From contig PUFA01000564.1 in NCBI GenBank assembly GCA_003508835.1, forward strand, positions 1-64,000: 64,000 bases of DNA, read 5' to 3'. Positions 1 through 10,397 of this stretch are shown here, one piece after another (the first letter of the stretch is position 1; every line of letters begins with the position of its first letter). Made by a program: the position numbers and the translations under genes. Source of the DNA: Eonycteris spelaea (taxonomy: Eukaryota > Chordata > Mammalia > Chiroptera > Pteropodidae). Under the pieces are notes generated by a model, which searched no databases, was not told where the DNA came from, and worked only from the letters and a program-made list of their open reading frames with translations.

Positions 1-1009
1 TGTCCTGCCCAGCCGAGGTCCCCAGGTGCTGCTGGCAGTGTCCTGGGCGGCCGCGGCAGGCCTGTGTGCCCACTGACCCAGGTGGCTTCACGGGGCTCTG
101 TGAGCATCCCTGGAGTCCAGCGTGCTGGGAGGGAGGTGAGGGGAGAGGCAGGCCTGCCAGGCTCTGTGTGGGTAGAACCTTCTAGATGCAAAGCAGAGAT
201 AGCGTAGACTGCAGGTCGGGAGGCCTGAGCGGCGAGAGGGCCCCCGGTCCCAGCTGCACCCCCTGCCCTCGGCCACAGCCCCGCCCCCCGGCCTGTGGGG
301 CTCTGGGCTTCAGGGTAAGGCTGCCCTTTGGGGTCAGGCCCGGCAGCGGCCCCTGCCTCTCTACCCCCTGGCAGCCTGGCCATGTCCTCGTCTGTCCCCC
401 GCATGCCCCTCCCCGCCACCCTTCCTTGGACACTGGCCTTGGGGTCCTTGGTTAGTGGTGTCATCTCCGCCACGGGCCGGGTCTCTAGTCAGTTGCATGG
501 ATTTTAAGTCAACAGTGTGGAGTTGTCGCCTGAGTGACAATATCTAACAGAAGTGGGGAACATCTCCATCAGCCTGGAAGGCACCCCCCACCCCGTGGCT
601 CAGTCCCGCCGACCCCACCTTGGGCAGCTGCGGAAGTGGTCTCTGGCCTGGGGCATGGCTTTTGCCGTTCTCGGGCGCGTGTGGATGGCCCCCGTGGCAG
701 TTCTGGGCTGGGGGGGGCTGTCCCACCCACCGTGCCCAGCCCCCACCCGAGGCTGTGCCAGCCGCCAGGCGAGGGCCTGCCGGGCACGGGCCTGGCCTCT
801 GCGGGCACCCAGCCTTCCACCTCGTTCCAAGGACATGGCCAGCTGCCCGGCCATCTGCTACCCTGAGCCATGTGGCCAGAGGGGCGGTGGCAGAGGGCCG
901 GCTGACAGCCCCCCGGGCCTGGAGGTGACAATACCACCGGCCTGCCCTAAGGTGACCTGAAAAAGCCATGGAAAAGAGACACAGGAAGCGGGAGCATGAG
1001 CCAGGCACT

Positions 1010-1032
1010 GGGCCGGGGCCGGGGCCGGGGCC
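1010..1032. repeat. Short GGGGCC tandem tract
   Basis: About four perfect copies of the hexamer GGGGCC run in tandem, then decay into GGGGCCGTGG. The tract is G-rich on the plus strand, which is the sense strand of TSPAN4. The copy number is small and nothing indicates an expanded allele. Confidence 0.8.
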
Positions 1033-2339
1033 GTGGCGGAGGAGGGCCGCAGACAGGGCGTGGGTTCAGGGTGCGTGGAGGGGACAGGGAGGTCCCAGCT
1101 GATGGCAGGCCTGGGGCAGCCTGGCTTCCTGTCCCAAGCTGTCCTGGGGTTGGGGTCTGCTCCTGGTCCCACCTGGGCTTCTTCCTGGCAGGGGATGGGG
1201 GTCCAGCCAGTGCCCTAGGCAGTGAGCGAGGGTCTGGGGAGGTGCTGGGGTTGGGGTGGGGTCCCGGGCCCCCCGCTGCACCCTCTTGGCCAGCCTGGCC
1301 CGGGGGGAGCCTAGAGTGCCCGGCCTCCGGAGACCGCAGCCCCATAATCTTGTGTTCTATGGTCTGTGTCTGGGTGTGACAAGGCCCATTTTCTCCCGCA
1401 CTTGGAGGCTGTAATTTCCCTGCCAAAATGTTTTAAAAGCTTCATATGCAGAAACATTTCAAAATTACAGGTGATTCTAGGAAGCACGTGCCCGGGTTCT
1501 GTAGGCGTGTGTGTCCGAGTTTTCGGTGACCGTTCTGTGCACGTGTGCTTGAACATGGAGGGGCCTGGGGGCTTGCGGGGGCTGCATGTCTGCGAGGCGC
1601 GTTGTCGTGGGGGTCACCGTGCGCCAGCGCGGGCTGAGTGTGTGCTGCCATGCGGCTGGGCAACAGCCGGCGTGATTCTTCCCTGCCATCTCAGGGTGGG
1701 GGTGTGGACGCTCCGTGGACAGTTAATTAAGGAAATACATTTCTTCCGGGGCTGGTGGTGGGGAACTCCCCTCCTGTGTCCCCCAGAGCCTGGACCGGCC
1801 CCCATCCCCCACGGCGTCCTCCCTGTACCCTTCCGTGCACCCGTGGGACAGCGTCGTGGTGTTTTCTTGCTGACTGGAGCCATCCGCCGCCCTTGAAGGC
1901 AGAGCCAGCCTCCCCGGCGCTTTCGGTGTTAAATGACATTTTCCCCTTGCACTGGCACCTCCCCAAGAGGCAGCCCCACCCGCCGTGGTCGGGGCTGGGG
2001 ACTCAGCCTTAATTGTGACCCTCCTGTACCAGCCGTGTAACCTGGCGAGGGGCCTCGGGTCGGCCAGACCCAGTGGGTCACTGTCCTCCAGCCAGAGGCT
2101 CTGACTGACTCTCAGCTTCCTCCACAGAGGGTGGTCCCCATGTGTGGCCTCCCTGCCCTGGCCCGTCCCTCGCCCACGGGTGCTGGTCTGCAGAGTGGCC
2201 TTTGCACGCAGAGCCCGCGGGGGAGCCCCAGCTGCAGTCTTCCCCTGGGGTCCCTAGGGTTCCCACTAGACCCAGAGACTGGGGATGAGGTGCAGGGTGT
2301 TCTGATGAACATGGTGGGGTAGCACAGCCAGGGGCGGCC

Positions 2340-2395
2340 CCTCGGCCCCTCGTTTCCTCTCCTGCAGGTCAGGTGGGAGGATTAAATGAGCCAAC
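2340..2395 (+). repeat. MIR-like 3' fragment (weak)
   Basis: The segment reads like the 3' portion of a MIR element: a CTCGTTTCCTCT block, a short gap, then GGAGGATTAAATGAG, which resembles the MIR tail. The fragment is short and diverged. Confidence 0.35.
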
Positions 2396-3484
2396 CCCTG
2401 TCCCCGCCACCTCTGCGCCCGCGATGTCACGAGGGGCATCTCCCACAGGCAGGCTCAGGATGCCCCGGGGTGTCGGTGGCCCAGCCTTGCTCCTCGATGG
2501 CCTCGCCTGCAGTCAGCACCGTGGACAGCCGCTCCCGGTGCTGGCGGGGGCGGCCTCCACGGGCCCTGCACAGCCCGCAGACCCTGCCCTGTCCTTGGGC
2601 TCTGCCCGAACCCAGCTGGGGTGAGGACGGCCAGGGCATGGTGTGTGCACGCCCCCAGGCATGTGACGTGGGCTGGGATTGTGCGGGCATTGTGAGTGGC
2701 ACAGACCCCAGGCCATGTGTTCAGGTCAAAGGTCCTGGACCTGCCATGTGGGCAGCCTCCCCCGGCCGCCCGGGCCCCCCGGAGCCTCGTCAGGAGACAC
2801 GTGGAGCTGGACATTGTGCTGAGGCCTCACGGGTTCTAGCCGTGGCGGTGGGCAGAGGTACTTGTCATCCCGTGTGGTCAGTGCAGGGCCCGTCAGCTCC
2901 CCGCCTGGAGCTGCAGTGCCCGCCCTGCCCCAGGCGGGGCTCAGACGGGCGTGCCGGCTGCACCAGGCGCTGTGGGGCCACTTCTGGACCCCTGGCTCCG
3001 GGGGGCTGTTGCACAGAGCCCCCAGGGCCGCCTCTGGATCCCCGGCTCTGGGGGTCTGTTGCGCAGTGCTCCCTGGGCTGTGCCCAGGCCAGCAGCCTTA
3101 GGAAAGGCATTTGCGACTTTTAGACAGGACTCTCGTTTTTTGCTCTAGGTGCAAACAGGGACGGGTGTGGTTGGCCTTGGACTTGCCACTGGGGGTGGGC
3201 ATTCAGCAGGCCCTCCTTCCGCCCAGCCTGGGCAAGGCTCAGAGGGACCCCAGACACACAGGAGGCCGGCCGGAGCCCCTGGGGCTGGGAGCTGCGTCCC
3301 TCCTCCCCTTAAGTGCCGTCCCTGCCAGCCAGGCTTAATGCGTGGTGCGCGCTCCGGGTGAGTTATGGGGGACATAGTGGCAGCCACCACCCCTCAGACA
3401 GGGGCTCAGGGCCCACAGGGCCTACCAGAGGTGAGGGGTCCCTGTCGGCGCGGAGGCCCCAGGCCAGGCAGGGGGTGTGGTTGG

Positions 3485-3545
3485 CTCGTTTCCTAGCCTC
3501 AGTTCACTTGTCTGGAAAACGGGGTACAAGTCTGGCTGTCAAGGC
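3485..3545 (+). repeat. MIR-like fragment
   Basis: The order of blocks (GCCTCAGTTCACTTGTCTGG then AAAACGGGG) matches the MIR segment that normally reads CCTCAGTTTCCTCATCTGTAAAATGGGG. The copy is truncated and diverged. Confidence 0.45.
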
Positions 3546-4598
3546 TGGGGAGACTTTTGTGGGGTGACATGGGGCTCATGGTGGCCTTGGGTGGACATTG
3601 TAGCCTTCAGAGTCTGGTCACCCAGTCTGCCTTGGGGCAGATTGAGCATCCTGAGCCCAGGAATGCCTTGCCTGGTGGGGGCACAGGGCCCCACGTCCTG
3701 CCCGGTCCGGCGGCGGTGCAGCCCAGAGATGCTTGGGCTTCCCCATCGGCCCCCAGGTGGTCGTGCGCGGGACCAGGTCTGGTCATCTGTGAGGGTGTCC
3801 CGCCCCCAGCCCACACCCCGGAACGCGTCCTCCCGTCTGGTCCTGAGATGACTCATGGCCCAAGGGCTCAATGCTGAGGGCGGGGGGCAGAGCCCCCAGC
3901 TGGCCCCGGCCCCCTGGTCCCAAGGCCAGGCGTCCCCGCACCGCACAAGGCTGAGAGCACTCGCTTTGTTGCTGCCTTGCCTTCTTCCTCTTTAACTGAC
4001 TTCCATCAGCGAGCAGTCAGAAACCCGATGAAGGCTCCAGTGGTTGGGGGGCGGCCGGGGCAATCCTGCGGGGCAGCCCATGCTTTGGGGCTTGCGCTTG
4101 GTAGGGGACAGCTGGAGACACCTGGGGACGGAGCCCTCGGGCCACCCACTGGGAAGCCAGGTCTAGAGAGAGCGAGCGTGGAGGGCGAGGCCCCGACGGT
4201 GGGGTCTCCCTGGGCTGCCCAGGCCGAGAGGCCGCGGGGCTGGGCTCTTCGTGGAGGGGGACGCTGTGCAGAGGGTGGTGTCCGGGGCCCATGTCCAGGA
4301 TGCTTCAGCGGGGCGCCGGCTCATGGCGGAGTGTCCTCGGACAGCCCCCTCTCCAGCCCCAGTGTGGGACCTGGGCGTCATGTCATCGGCATGGACTGGG
4401 CTGATGTGGGGAACCAGCTGGGTGTTGGGACAAGGTGGGGGGCGGTACCCGGCCCTGGGCGGTCAGCGGGGCGGGCAGCAATGCCCTGGACGCCACCCTG
4501 GCTGCCTCGGGGCTCTGGCGGGACCTTGGCCTGCTGTCCCGGGGTGCAGGGCGCGCAGATGGCACCTGACCTCCCTCTCCCTGCCCCGGTGGTCCCAG

Positions 4599-4788
4599 CT
4601 GGGAGGCTGCGGCATCCTGGGGTCGGCATCTGGCTGGCCGCCACGCAGGGGAACTTCGCCACCCTGTCCTCCTCCTTCCCTTCCTGTCGGCCGCCAACCT
4701 GCTCATCGTCACCGGCACCCTGGTCATGGCCATCGGCTTCGTGGGCTGCATCGGGGCCATCAAGGAGAACAGGTGCCTCCTGCTCACC
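4599..4788 (+). CDS. TSPAN4: TSPAN4 coding exon: TM1 end, small loop, TM2 (two 1-nt deletions)
   Basis: The acceptor is CCCAG before CTGGGAGGCTGC and the donor is CACC|GTGAGT. The exon encodes LGGCGIL, then VGIWLAATQGNFATLSSSFPS, then SAANLLIVTG through KENRCLLLT. These blocks lie in three different frames. One base is missing at the G run 4619-4622 (GGGG where five are expected) and one at 4683-4684 (CC where CCC is expected). The length is 190 nt against 192 for the 64 codons of the human homologue. Both losses are in homopolymers. Confidence 0.9.
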
Positions 4789-7700
4789 GTGAGTGTGGGG
4801 AGGGGCCCGTGGGATGGGGCGCGGGGCTCCCTGACACGCGGGGTCTGCCTCTGGGTCTCCCAGGCCAGGGCTTCCTCTGACAGCACAGGGACACGCGTGT
4901 GCACACGTGTGTCAGGCTGCACCTCTCCATCCTGCGTTGCACCTGTCCTCAGCCCACCCCTCCTGGGACCCCACCGCCTGCCAGCCCAGGCTCGCGGCCC
5001 AGGCCCCTCTGATTGGGGCCTAGCCCGGCCTCAGCCTTGGAGATGAGCTGGGCTCCCGGCCAGGGGACATTTGTCTCGCAGAGGGGAGGGGCCCCTGGGC
5101 CAGGCTCCTTCCGATTACAATGCGTGGGCCCCTTGCACTGAGGACGAGGCTGCCGTGTCCCCTGGGTGGGCCCTGAGATCTGAGCTCAGACTGAGGGAGA
5201 GCAAATCGGGGTCCCCTGGAGAGAATGGGGCCCACTCACCTGCAGCCCACCCCGGGTCCGGGCTGCACCCTGTCTGCCCTTTCTGGAGGAGTGACACGGC
5301 GGGGAAGGTGGGCGGGCCCAGGCTGCTGCCTCCACTCAGCTCGGGCCAGGATGCCAGGGGCCAGGCCAGGGCGGTGCCTCCGTGGCGCTGAGAGGGGGTG
5401 CCGGCCAGGCGGGGTGTGTGCCGTCAGAGGTGGGGCTCCTGCTCCAGGTAGCCATACCCCCGCCTTGGTCTCGCCCGTGTTGGCAGCGGCCCCCCGGCTG
5501 CCCGAGGGCAGTGTAGTGGGGACCACTGCCATCTGACCCACCCCTGCCCTCGGGCAGCGCTCCGCCTGTCTGCCCACCACGGGGACCCAGGCACGGAGCA
5601 CACGTGTCCACTCGGGGCCTGAGGCCTATGCTGCAGAGGTCCAGTGCGGCGCGCAAAGCCTGGAGGTGCTGAGGGAGGTGGGGCTGAGGGCTGGGCCGGG
5701 TCGCTGAGGCCTGTCCCCCAATCCCCAGTTCTTCGTGATGCTGCTGCTGGTGTTCCTTCTGGAGGCCACCGTCACCATCCTCTTCTTTGCCTATACAGAC
5801 AAGGTATGGCTACCTCCGCCCTCCACCCTCACCACCCCACCAGGGGCCGCAGCTCCGCGGGTGGTCTGAGAACGGCTGTCACAGACCCCATGCTGTGTGG
5901 ACGCCAGGGGCCTCCTCACCCAGCTGATGGGGACCCAAGGCCGAGGCTTAGGTTTTACGCACGGTCACTGGCCGTGCCGCCGCCGGGTTGGTCGGGAGCC
6001 TTCCGCGTGGTGACCGGCCGTTTGCCTAGGGCAGCGAGGCCCCTTCACATGGGCGTCAACCCGCGATGGTCTTGCTGGCCGGGCCCACAGCGCTCTTTAG
6101 GCAGACCCTTTTCTTCTGGTGCCAGAAGACACTCCGGCCCTTTGGGCGCTTCCTGCCCAGCCCTGCGAAGGGCTGTTCTCCCAGGCGCCCTGGTCCTTCA
6201 CGGGTGTGGTCTGGGGACAGAGACCTGGGCGCCCAGTGCCCTTGCCCCCGGGCGTTGGCGCGCAGGGCCCCTTGGCCGCCATGCGGGGCCCCTCGGCCGC
6301 CATGCGGGGCTGTGTGCGCCCCGCCCGAGGGCCTGCGCCCGCCCGCTCGCCCGTGTCCCACGCCAGTGCGGATCAGCGCCTCGGGAGCCCAGGACGCTGA
6401 CGGGGCAAAGGCCCGGGTGCTGCGGGGGCTTCTGGGAGGAGGCGGCTCCAGGGAGGGGAACAGAGGGTGGGCAGAGCGGGGTCTGCATGAAGGTGGCCGA
6501 GCCCACCTGGACGGGCCTGCCCGCCCGCGTGCCTGCAGATCGACAGGTACGCCCAGCGAGACCTGAAGAAGGGCCTGCACCTGTACGGCACGCCCGGCAA
6601 CGTGGGGCTCACCAACGCCTGGAGCATCATCCAGACCGACGTGAGTGGGGGGCCAGGGGCGGGCCGGGAGCCCTGCCCCGCCCCGCCCCGCCCCAGCTCA
6701 CGCCTCCCACAGTTCCGCTGCTGCGGCGTCGCCAACTACACCGACTGGTTCGAGGTCTACAACGCCACACGCGTGCCGACTCCTGCTGCCTGGAGTTCAG
6801 CGAGAGCTGCGGGCTGCACGCGCGCCGGCAACCTGGTGGAAGGCGGTGAGCCCCACCCCCTGCCTGCAAAGGCCCCGCCCGACCCTCCCTGCCTGCAACC
6901 CCGCCCGCACCCCCTCCTGCCTGCAACCCCCGCCCGCACCCCTCCCTGCCTAACACCCCCCCGCCGCACCCCTCCTGCCTGCAAGCCCCCCGACCCCCCT
7001 CCCCCCCTCCGCCGCCCACCCCTGCGCTCCACCCCCCCGCCCGCCCAGGGATGGGGAGGGGGCCGGCCCGTGACTTGTGCCTCCTGCAGCCGTGCTACCA
7101 AACGGTGAAGCTGTGGCTGCAGCAGAACCTTCTGGCTGTGGGCGTCTTTGGACTGTGCACGGCACTGGTGCAGGTGCGGAGTGAGCAGCAATGGCAGGGG
7201 CCAAGTTCGTGGGGGATGGTCCCCTCCCTGGGGAGGGGACCTCTGCCACCCCAGGGACAGATGGCTGCCCTAGGCCCCTGTGCCCCGGCCGGCTGTTCTG
7301 TAGCCCCAGTGGCCTGGTGGGTGGTGGCTACAGGGCTGCCCAGTGCAGACCACAGGTGGGCGGCCTGGGACAGTGCTCCCCCAGCCGTCCTTCTCGGCCC
7401 CCACCCCATGAGTCCCGCCTGTCAGTGCCCGGGGAGCGGGAGGCCATGCTGTCAGCAGCCCTGGTTGTCAGGACAGTGGGCGGCTGATGCCAGGTCGATG
7501 GGCACTGGGGGTGGTGGTCGCAGCTGGGTGAATGGGCGAGAGGCAGGGCACAGGGGCCCCCAAGCAGGTCGGGAGGTGGCCCAAGGCTCAGCCCGGAGTG
7601 GACAGGCCCTGCAGCTGCTGGCAGAGCGCAGGGCAGTCAAGCCCAAGGGGAAGGCGGGTCTGGAGGCTGAGCCCTGGGAAGCCCCGGACCCCGTGCCTGT

Positions 7701-7965
7701 GGTGGGCAGGCCCTGCCCGGAGGCTTAGAGGGAGCGTGGCTGTGACAGACCTGGACTGCCAAGGGTGGGGGGCACCCCCAGAGAAGGGGGCCAGGGCGGG
7801 GACTCAGGCTTGTTGGAGCTGGGGCACCCACTGCAGCAGGACGCCCTCTGGGCTTGTGGCTCCTCGGAGTCCCGGCCAGCCCCCGTGTCCCTGCAGATCC
7901 TGGGCCTGACCTTCGCGATGACCATGTACTGCCAAGTGGTGAAGGCTGACACCTACTGTGCGTAG
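4599..7965 (+). CDS. TSPAN4: TSPAN4 (tetraspanin-4, NAG-2), 3' six coding exons; frame-disrupted copy
   Basis: Tetraspanin-4 is a four-helix membrane protein that builds tetraspanin-enriched microdomains with integrins; it is known for driving migrasome formation. Six coding exons are visible: 4599-4788, 5729-5803, 6539-6640, 6713-6845, 7090-7173 and 7897-7965 (TAG). In order they encode the rest of TM1, the small loop and TM2 (LGGCG...KENRCLLLT), TM3 (FFVMLLLVFLL...AYTDK), the large extracellular loop with the CCG signature (FRCCGVANYTDWF), an NAT glycosylation sequon and the CC/CG cysteines, then TM4 and a short tail ending ADTYCA. Four exons match the lengths implied by the human protein. 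Exon 4599-4788 is 2 nt short and exon 6713-6845 is 1 nt long, so the frame cannot be read through as given. The initiator exon (about 21 residues) is missing to the left. CHID1 follows in convergent orientation. Identification is very secure; the intactness of this copy is not. Confidence 0.93.
5729..5803 (+). CDS. TSPAN4: TSPAN4 coding exon: TM3
   Basis: This 75-nt exon of 25 codons lies between ATCCCCAG and GTATGG. It encodes a hydrophobic third membrane helix (FFVMLLLVFLLEATVTILFF) ending AYTDK. The exon is intact, with both introns in phase 0. Confidence 0.94.
6539..6640 (+). CDS. TSPAN4: TSPAN4 coding exon: start of large extracellular loop
   Basis: This 102-nt exon of 34 codons lies between CCTGCAG and GTGAGT. 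It encodes IDRYAQRDLKKGLHLYGTPG followed by NVGLTNAWSIIQTD. It is intact and closely matches human TSPAN4. Confidence 0.95.
6713..6845 (+). CDS. TSPAN4: TSPAN4 coding exon: CCG motif of the large loop (frame-disrupted)
   Basis: The exon runs from CCCACAG to CG|GTGAG. It encodes FRCCGVANYTDWFEVYNATR with the tetraspanin CCG signature and an NAT sequon. One G is missing at about 6778 (GCCGAC where GCCGGAC is expected), after which SCCLEFSESCGLHA continues in a new frame. At 6817-6832 a GC-rich stretch is about 2 nt longer than expected before the TWWKA coding sequence. Net length is 133 nt against 132 expected. Confidence 0.88.
6846..7045. repeat. 28-29-bp C-rich minisatellite filling a short TSPAN4 intron
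   Basis: The anchor TGCCTGCAA (one copy TGCCTAACA) recurs at about 6861, 6890, 6918, 6947 and 6976, with spacings of 28-29 nt. The spacers are C-rich (CCCCGCCCGCACCCC-like), and the array decays into a polypyrimidine C/T stretch. It occupies most of the 244-nt intron between the exons ending at 6845 and starting at 7090. Confidence 0.85.
7090..7173 (+). CDS. TSPAN4: TSPAN4 coding exon: end of large loop and start of TM4
   Basis: This 84-nt exon of 28 codons lies between CTGCAG and GTGCGG. It encodes PCYQTVKLWLQQNLLAVG then VFGLCTALVQ, which includes the last conserved loop cysteine and the beginning of the fourth helix. The exon is intact. Confidence 0.94.
7897..7965 (+). CDS. TSPAN4: TSPAN4 terminal coding exon
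   Basis: The acceptor is CCCTGCAG. The exon encodes ILGLTFAMTMYCQVVKADTY then CA and a TAG stop at 7963-7965. That completes TM4 and the short cytoplasmic tail with a juxtamembrane cysteine. It has 22 codons plus stop, as expected for the family member. Confidence 0.95.
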   Translation: MLGLTFAMTMYCQVVKADTYCA

Positions 7966-8352
7966 GCCGCCCGCCGCCCGCCACCCTGCTCTGCTGCCAA
8001 AGGATGCCGCCTCCAGAGATGACCTCGGGGCTCTGCACCCGCCTGGGCGTGGGGACGGGAGGAGCGGGCAGCCGGGGCCCCGAGGACCCTGGCCAGGTCT
8101 GAGCACTGAGGCAGAGGAGGCGGCTGAGTGCGGGCCACCTGCCGGGGCTGGGGGTTAGCACTGCTCACTTTCCACATCCGTGTATTCTCCAGAGCAGTGT
8201 TCGTCCCCGGGACCCCGTCCAGGGCAGGGGGCGGGGGTCAGGGACCTACCGCTGGTCCTGGTGCTTAAGGTGGGGCTGCAGCCCCGCCGCCCACATTCCA
8301 CGTGGGGCCCCGGCAGGCTCCAGCACACCCTAATAAAACATGGGCTGCAGCC
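7966..8352 (+). other. TSPAN4: TSPAN4 3' UTR
   Basis: This is the GC-rich untranslated region from the TAG stop to the inferred cleavage site. The 3' end is set by the AATAAA at 8332-8337 and a GT-rich stretch (CTGTGTCTGTTGCTG) about 35 nt further on. The exact cleavage base cannot be read from sequence. Confidence 0.7.
8332..8337 (+). terminator. TSPAN4: TSPAN4 polyadenylation signal AATAAA
   Basis: A canonical hexamer lies 367 nt after the stop codon, followed by a GT-rich downstream element at about 8371-8385. It is the only AATAAA between the TSPAN4 stop and the CHID1 3' end. Confidence 0.8.
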
Positions 8353-8355
8353 CTC

Positions 8356-10337
8356 CCCCGACCTGGCGACCTGTGTCTGTTGCTGCCCTGATCCCCATGG
8401 GGTGCCACGCCTGGGCAACCCCCTTGTGACCGTGGATCCCCCACCGCCAACATGGGCCTGGTGCCTGGGGTGGGGTTCTGGACACAGGCCCAAGCGAGCC
8501 GCCAGGCCAGGCAGATGGGGCTCCTGCCCCTCAAAGGAGCCACAAAGCTGCCGTGAAATTGGCTCCTGGTGGCACAGAGGCTCCAGGACGGCCCTCAGCC
8601 TGCCCACGAATGCCACCCGTCCCCGCCCCACCCCAGGAGTGTCCTTAGCGAGTGGCGTTCTGCTCTGTCCTCATCTCTATTCCCGTTTGTTCCCCGGAGC
8701 TGCCCCTGCTTTTCAACAATGCGGCCATCGGGAGCTGGGCCGGTGCACGGGGCCCAGAACCAGAGCCGTGGTCTTGCTGCATCTCGAGCATCAGGCAGGG
8801 GCGGGGCCTCCGGCGGACGCTGATGGGGAGTGAGGGTCATGGGTTGGGGTTCAGGTTGAGGACAGGCCCGTCTTAGGAGCATTCCGAGCTGTGGGGCATC
8901 TGACCCCCGGAACCCCACTCTGTAACCTGTTTCCCCCTTCCTGCTGGCTCTGCTGTCCTGACTCGGCGGCCCCTTCTGTGTCATTGTTCTCGTGGGGCAG
9001 ACCCACCTGGTGACACTTGCCAAGCACTGACTGCAGCCATGGACACAACCAGGACCGCCAGGGTGCCCGGCTGCTCCCCAACTCCCCCGACACTGCCTGT
9101 CCTGGCTCCATGGGGGCCACTGCAACCTGAACCTGCCACCAGAGCTGATGTGCAGAGACGGGGTCCTGGGACGAGGCTGACGCACAACCAAGCTGCTGCT
9201 CACACAGCTGCAGCAAGTGAGCGGCCCCGAGGCCGGTCGCCCAGCAAAGCCGGCCCCGTCCAACCCCGCCAGCGCTCTCTGCCCTCTGGTCTGCGCCCAG
9301 GTCCCCGTCAGCGTTTCTCCACCCTCGTGTGATGGAGGCCTGACCTCCCCACTTGCCCAGTCGTCCCCAGGCACCCCATGTGTGGGCTTGGAGATGTGGC
9401 CTCTCAGACTCCAGGCACCGTCTGTGCCCAGCCCTGACTCAACTTCCCCGCACGGCCCAAGCTGCAGCAGGGTCCAGCCCCAGGACCCTTCGCCCAGCCT
9501 CCCACCCTCTTAATTGGACCCCTGTGTCTTCCAAACCCCAGGCTGAGGAGCCCCCACACGTAGCCAGTGCCCCATCGGCTGCCTGGCTCCCTGTCCACCT
9601 CACTCCAACCGCACTGTGGGCCCCCAGCTCAGTACGTACAGCCAGCACCAGACCCAGCGCCCCGCCCCCAGAGTGGTGGCCTCCACTCTTCCCTGCCCCC
9701 ACCCCAGGCCTTCCAAGCTGGGAGCAGCGTGGGGCTAGGGGCCTCAGGGAGCCCTGCCGTGGCCCTGTGTGCTGGTCAGTGTCCCCACCTGCTGACCCAG
9801 GAGCAGATGGGCACGTGTGCACGCCCATGACGCCCTACCCGACCCTGGGCCTTGGGGCTGGGTCTATTTCCCAGGATGGCCTGGATGGGGTGCTGTGCAG
9901 GGCCTGACCCACCACCTGGGCAGAAGTGGGGGCCAAAGCCACTCCCCAGTGGGGCCAGATTCTGCCTGGGCCTTGAGGCTAACCGTCTGCTCACAGCCAG
10001 GCCCTGACAAGGACTCCCACGGAGCTTGGGCTACAGCTGAGAGGCCACATGGCCTCTAGGGAGGGGAGGGGTGAGCCAGCACGGGCACTAAGAGGCCGGG
10101 GTGACAGACACCAGGCAGAGCTGCCCTGCCAGGGGCCAGTGTGAGCAAGCACGTCCCAGATCTCCCAAACCCACACGAAGCACAAGCGAGTGCACTCCTG
10201 GCCACCACGCGGAGGGGACTGTGCATCCTCCCCAACCCTGCCACACAGGCAGCAGGCTGGGTGGGAGGGGCCTGTGTTCCCGGGGAGCCCGGCCCCTTTG
10301 CCATGCCCCCTACCCCAGGCCCGCAGCAAACACTGGC
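8356..10337. other. Tail-to-tail intergenic region between TSPAN4 and CHID1
   Basis: About 2 kb of GC-rich sequence separates two convergent genes. I see no conserved coding segment, RNA gene or well-preserved repeat. Open frames here are short and mutually overlapping on both strands. Confidence 0.6.
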
Positions 10338-10339
10338 CA

Positions 10340-10397
10340 GGAAGACAAAACAGAGTCTGTATTTTGCATGCGCACCAGTCGCTCGGCCACGGCGGGC
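10340..10397 (-). other. CHID1: CHID1 3' UTR (short, inferred)
   Basis: The sequence after the CHID1 stop reads about 35 nt to an AATACA hexamer (minus strand of 10358-10363), then GACTCTGTTTTG and a GT/T-rich element. No AATAAA occurs close downstream, so a very short UTR using a variant signal is the simplest reading. Confidence 0.5.
10358..10363 (-). terminator. CHID1: Candidate CHID1 poly(A) signal, variant AATACA
   Basis: The plus strand TGTATT reads AATACA on the coding strand, a known single-base variant of AATAAA. It lies about 35 nt after the stop and is followed by a T/G-rich stretch. Confidence 0.5.

Larger units (their letters stand above)
1..4598 (+). other. TSPAN4: TSPAN4 intron upstream of the first visible coding exon
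   Basis: No coding exon could be supported here. I looked for the expected tetraspanin start (a short exon coding the cytoplasmic N-terminus and half of the first membrane helix, ending in Trp before the LGGCG exon) and did not find it in any forward frame. The stretch is GC-rich, with many open frames that show no family resemblance. It carries a short GGGGCC tract and two weak MIR-like pieces. Non-coding TSPAN4 exons could be present but cannot be recognised from sequence alone. Confidence 0.5.

Noticed and set aside
5644..6849. 401-residue plus-strand open frame over TSPAN4 introns and exons
   Set aside because: It reads TSPAN4 exons out of frame and crosses splice sites; its amino-acid composition is that of random GC-rich sequence.
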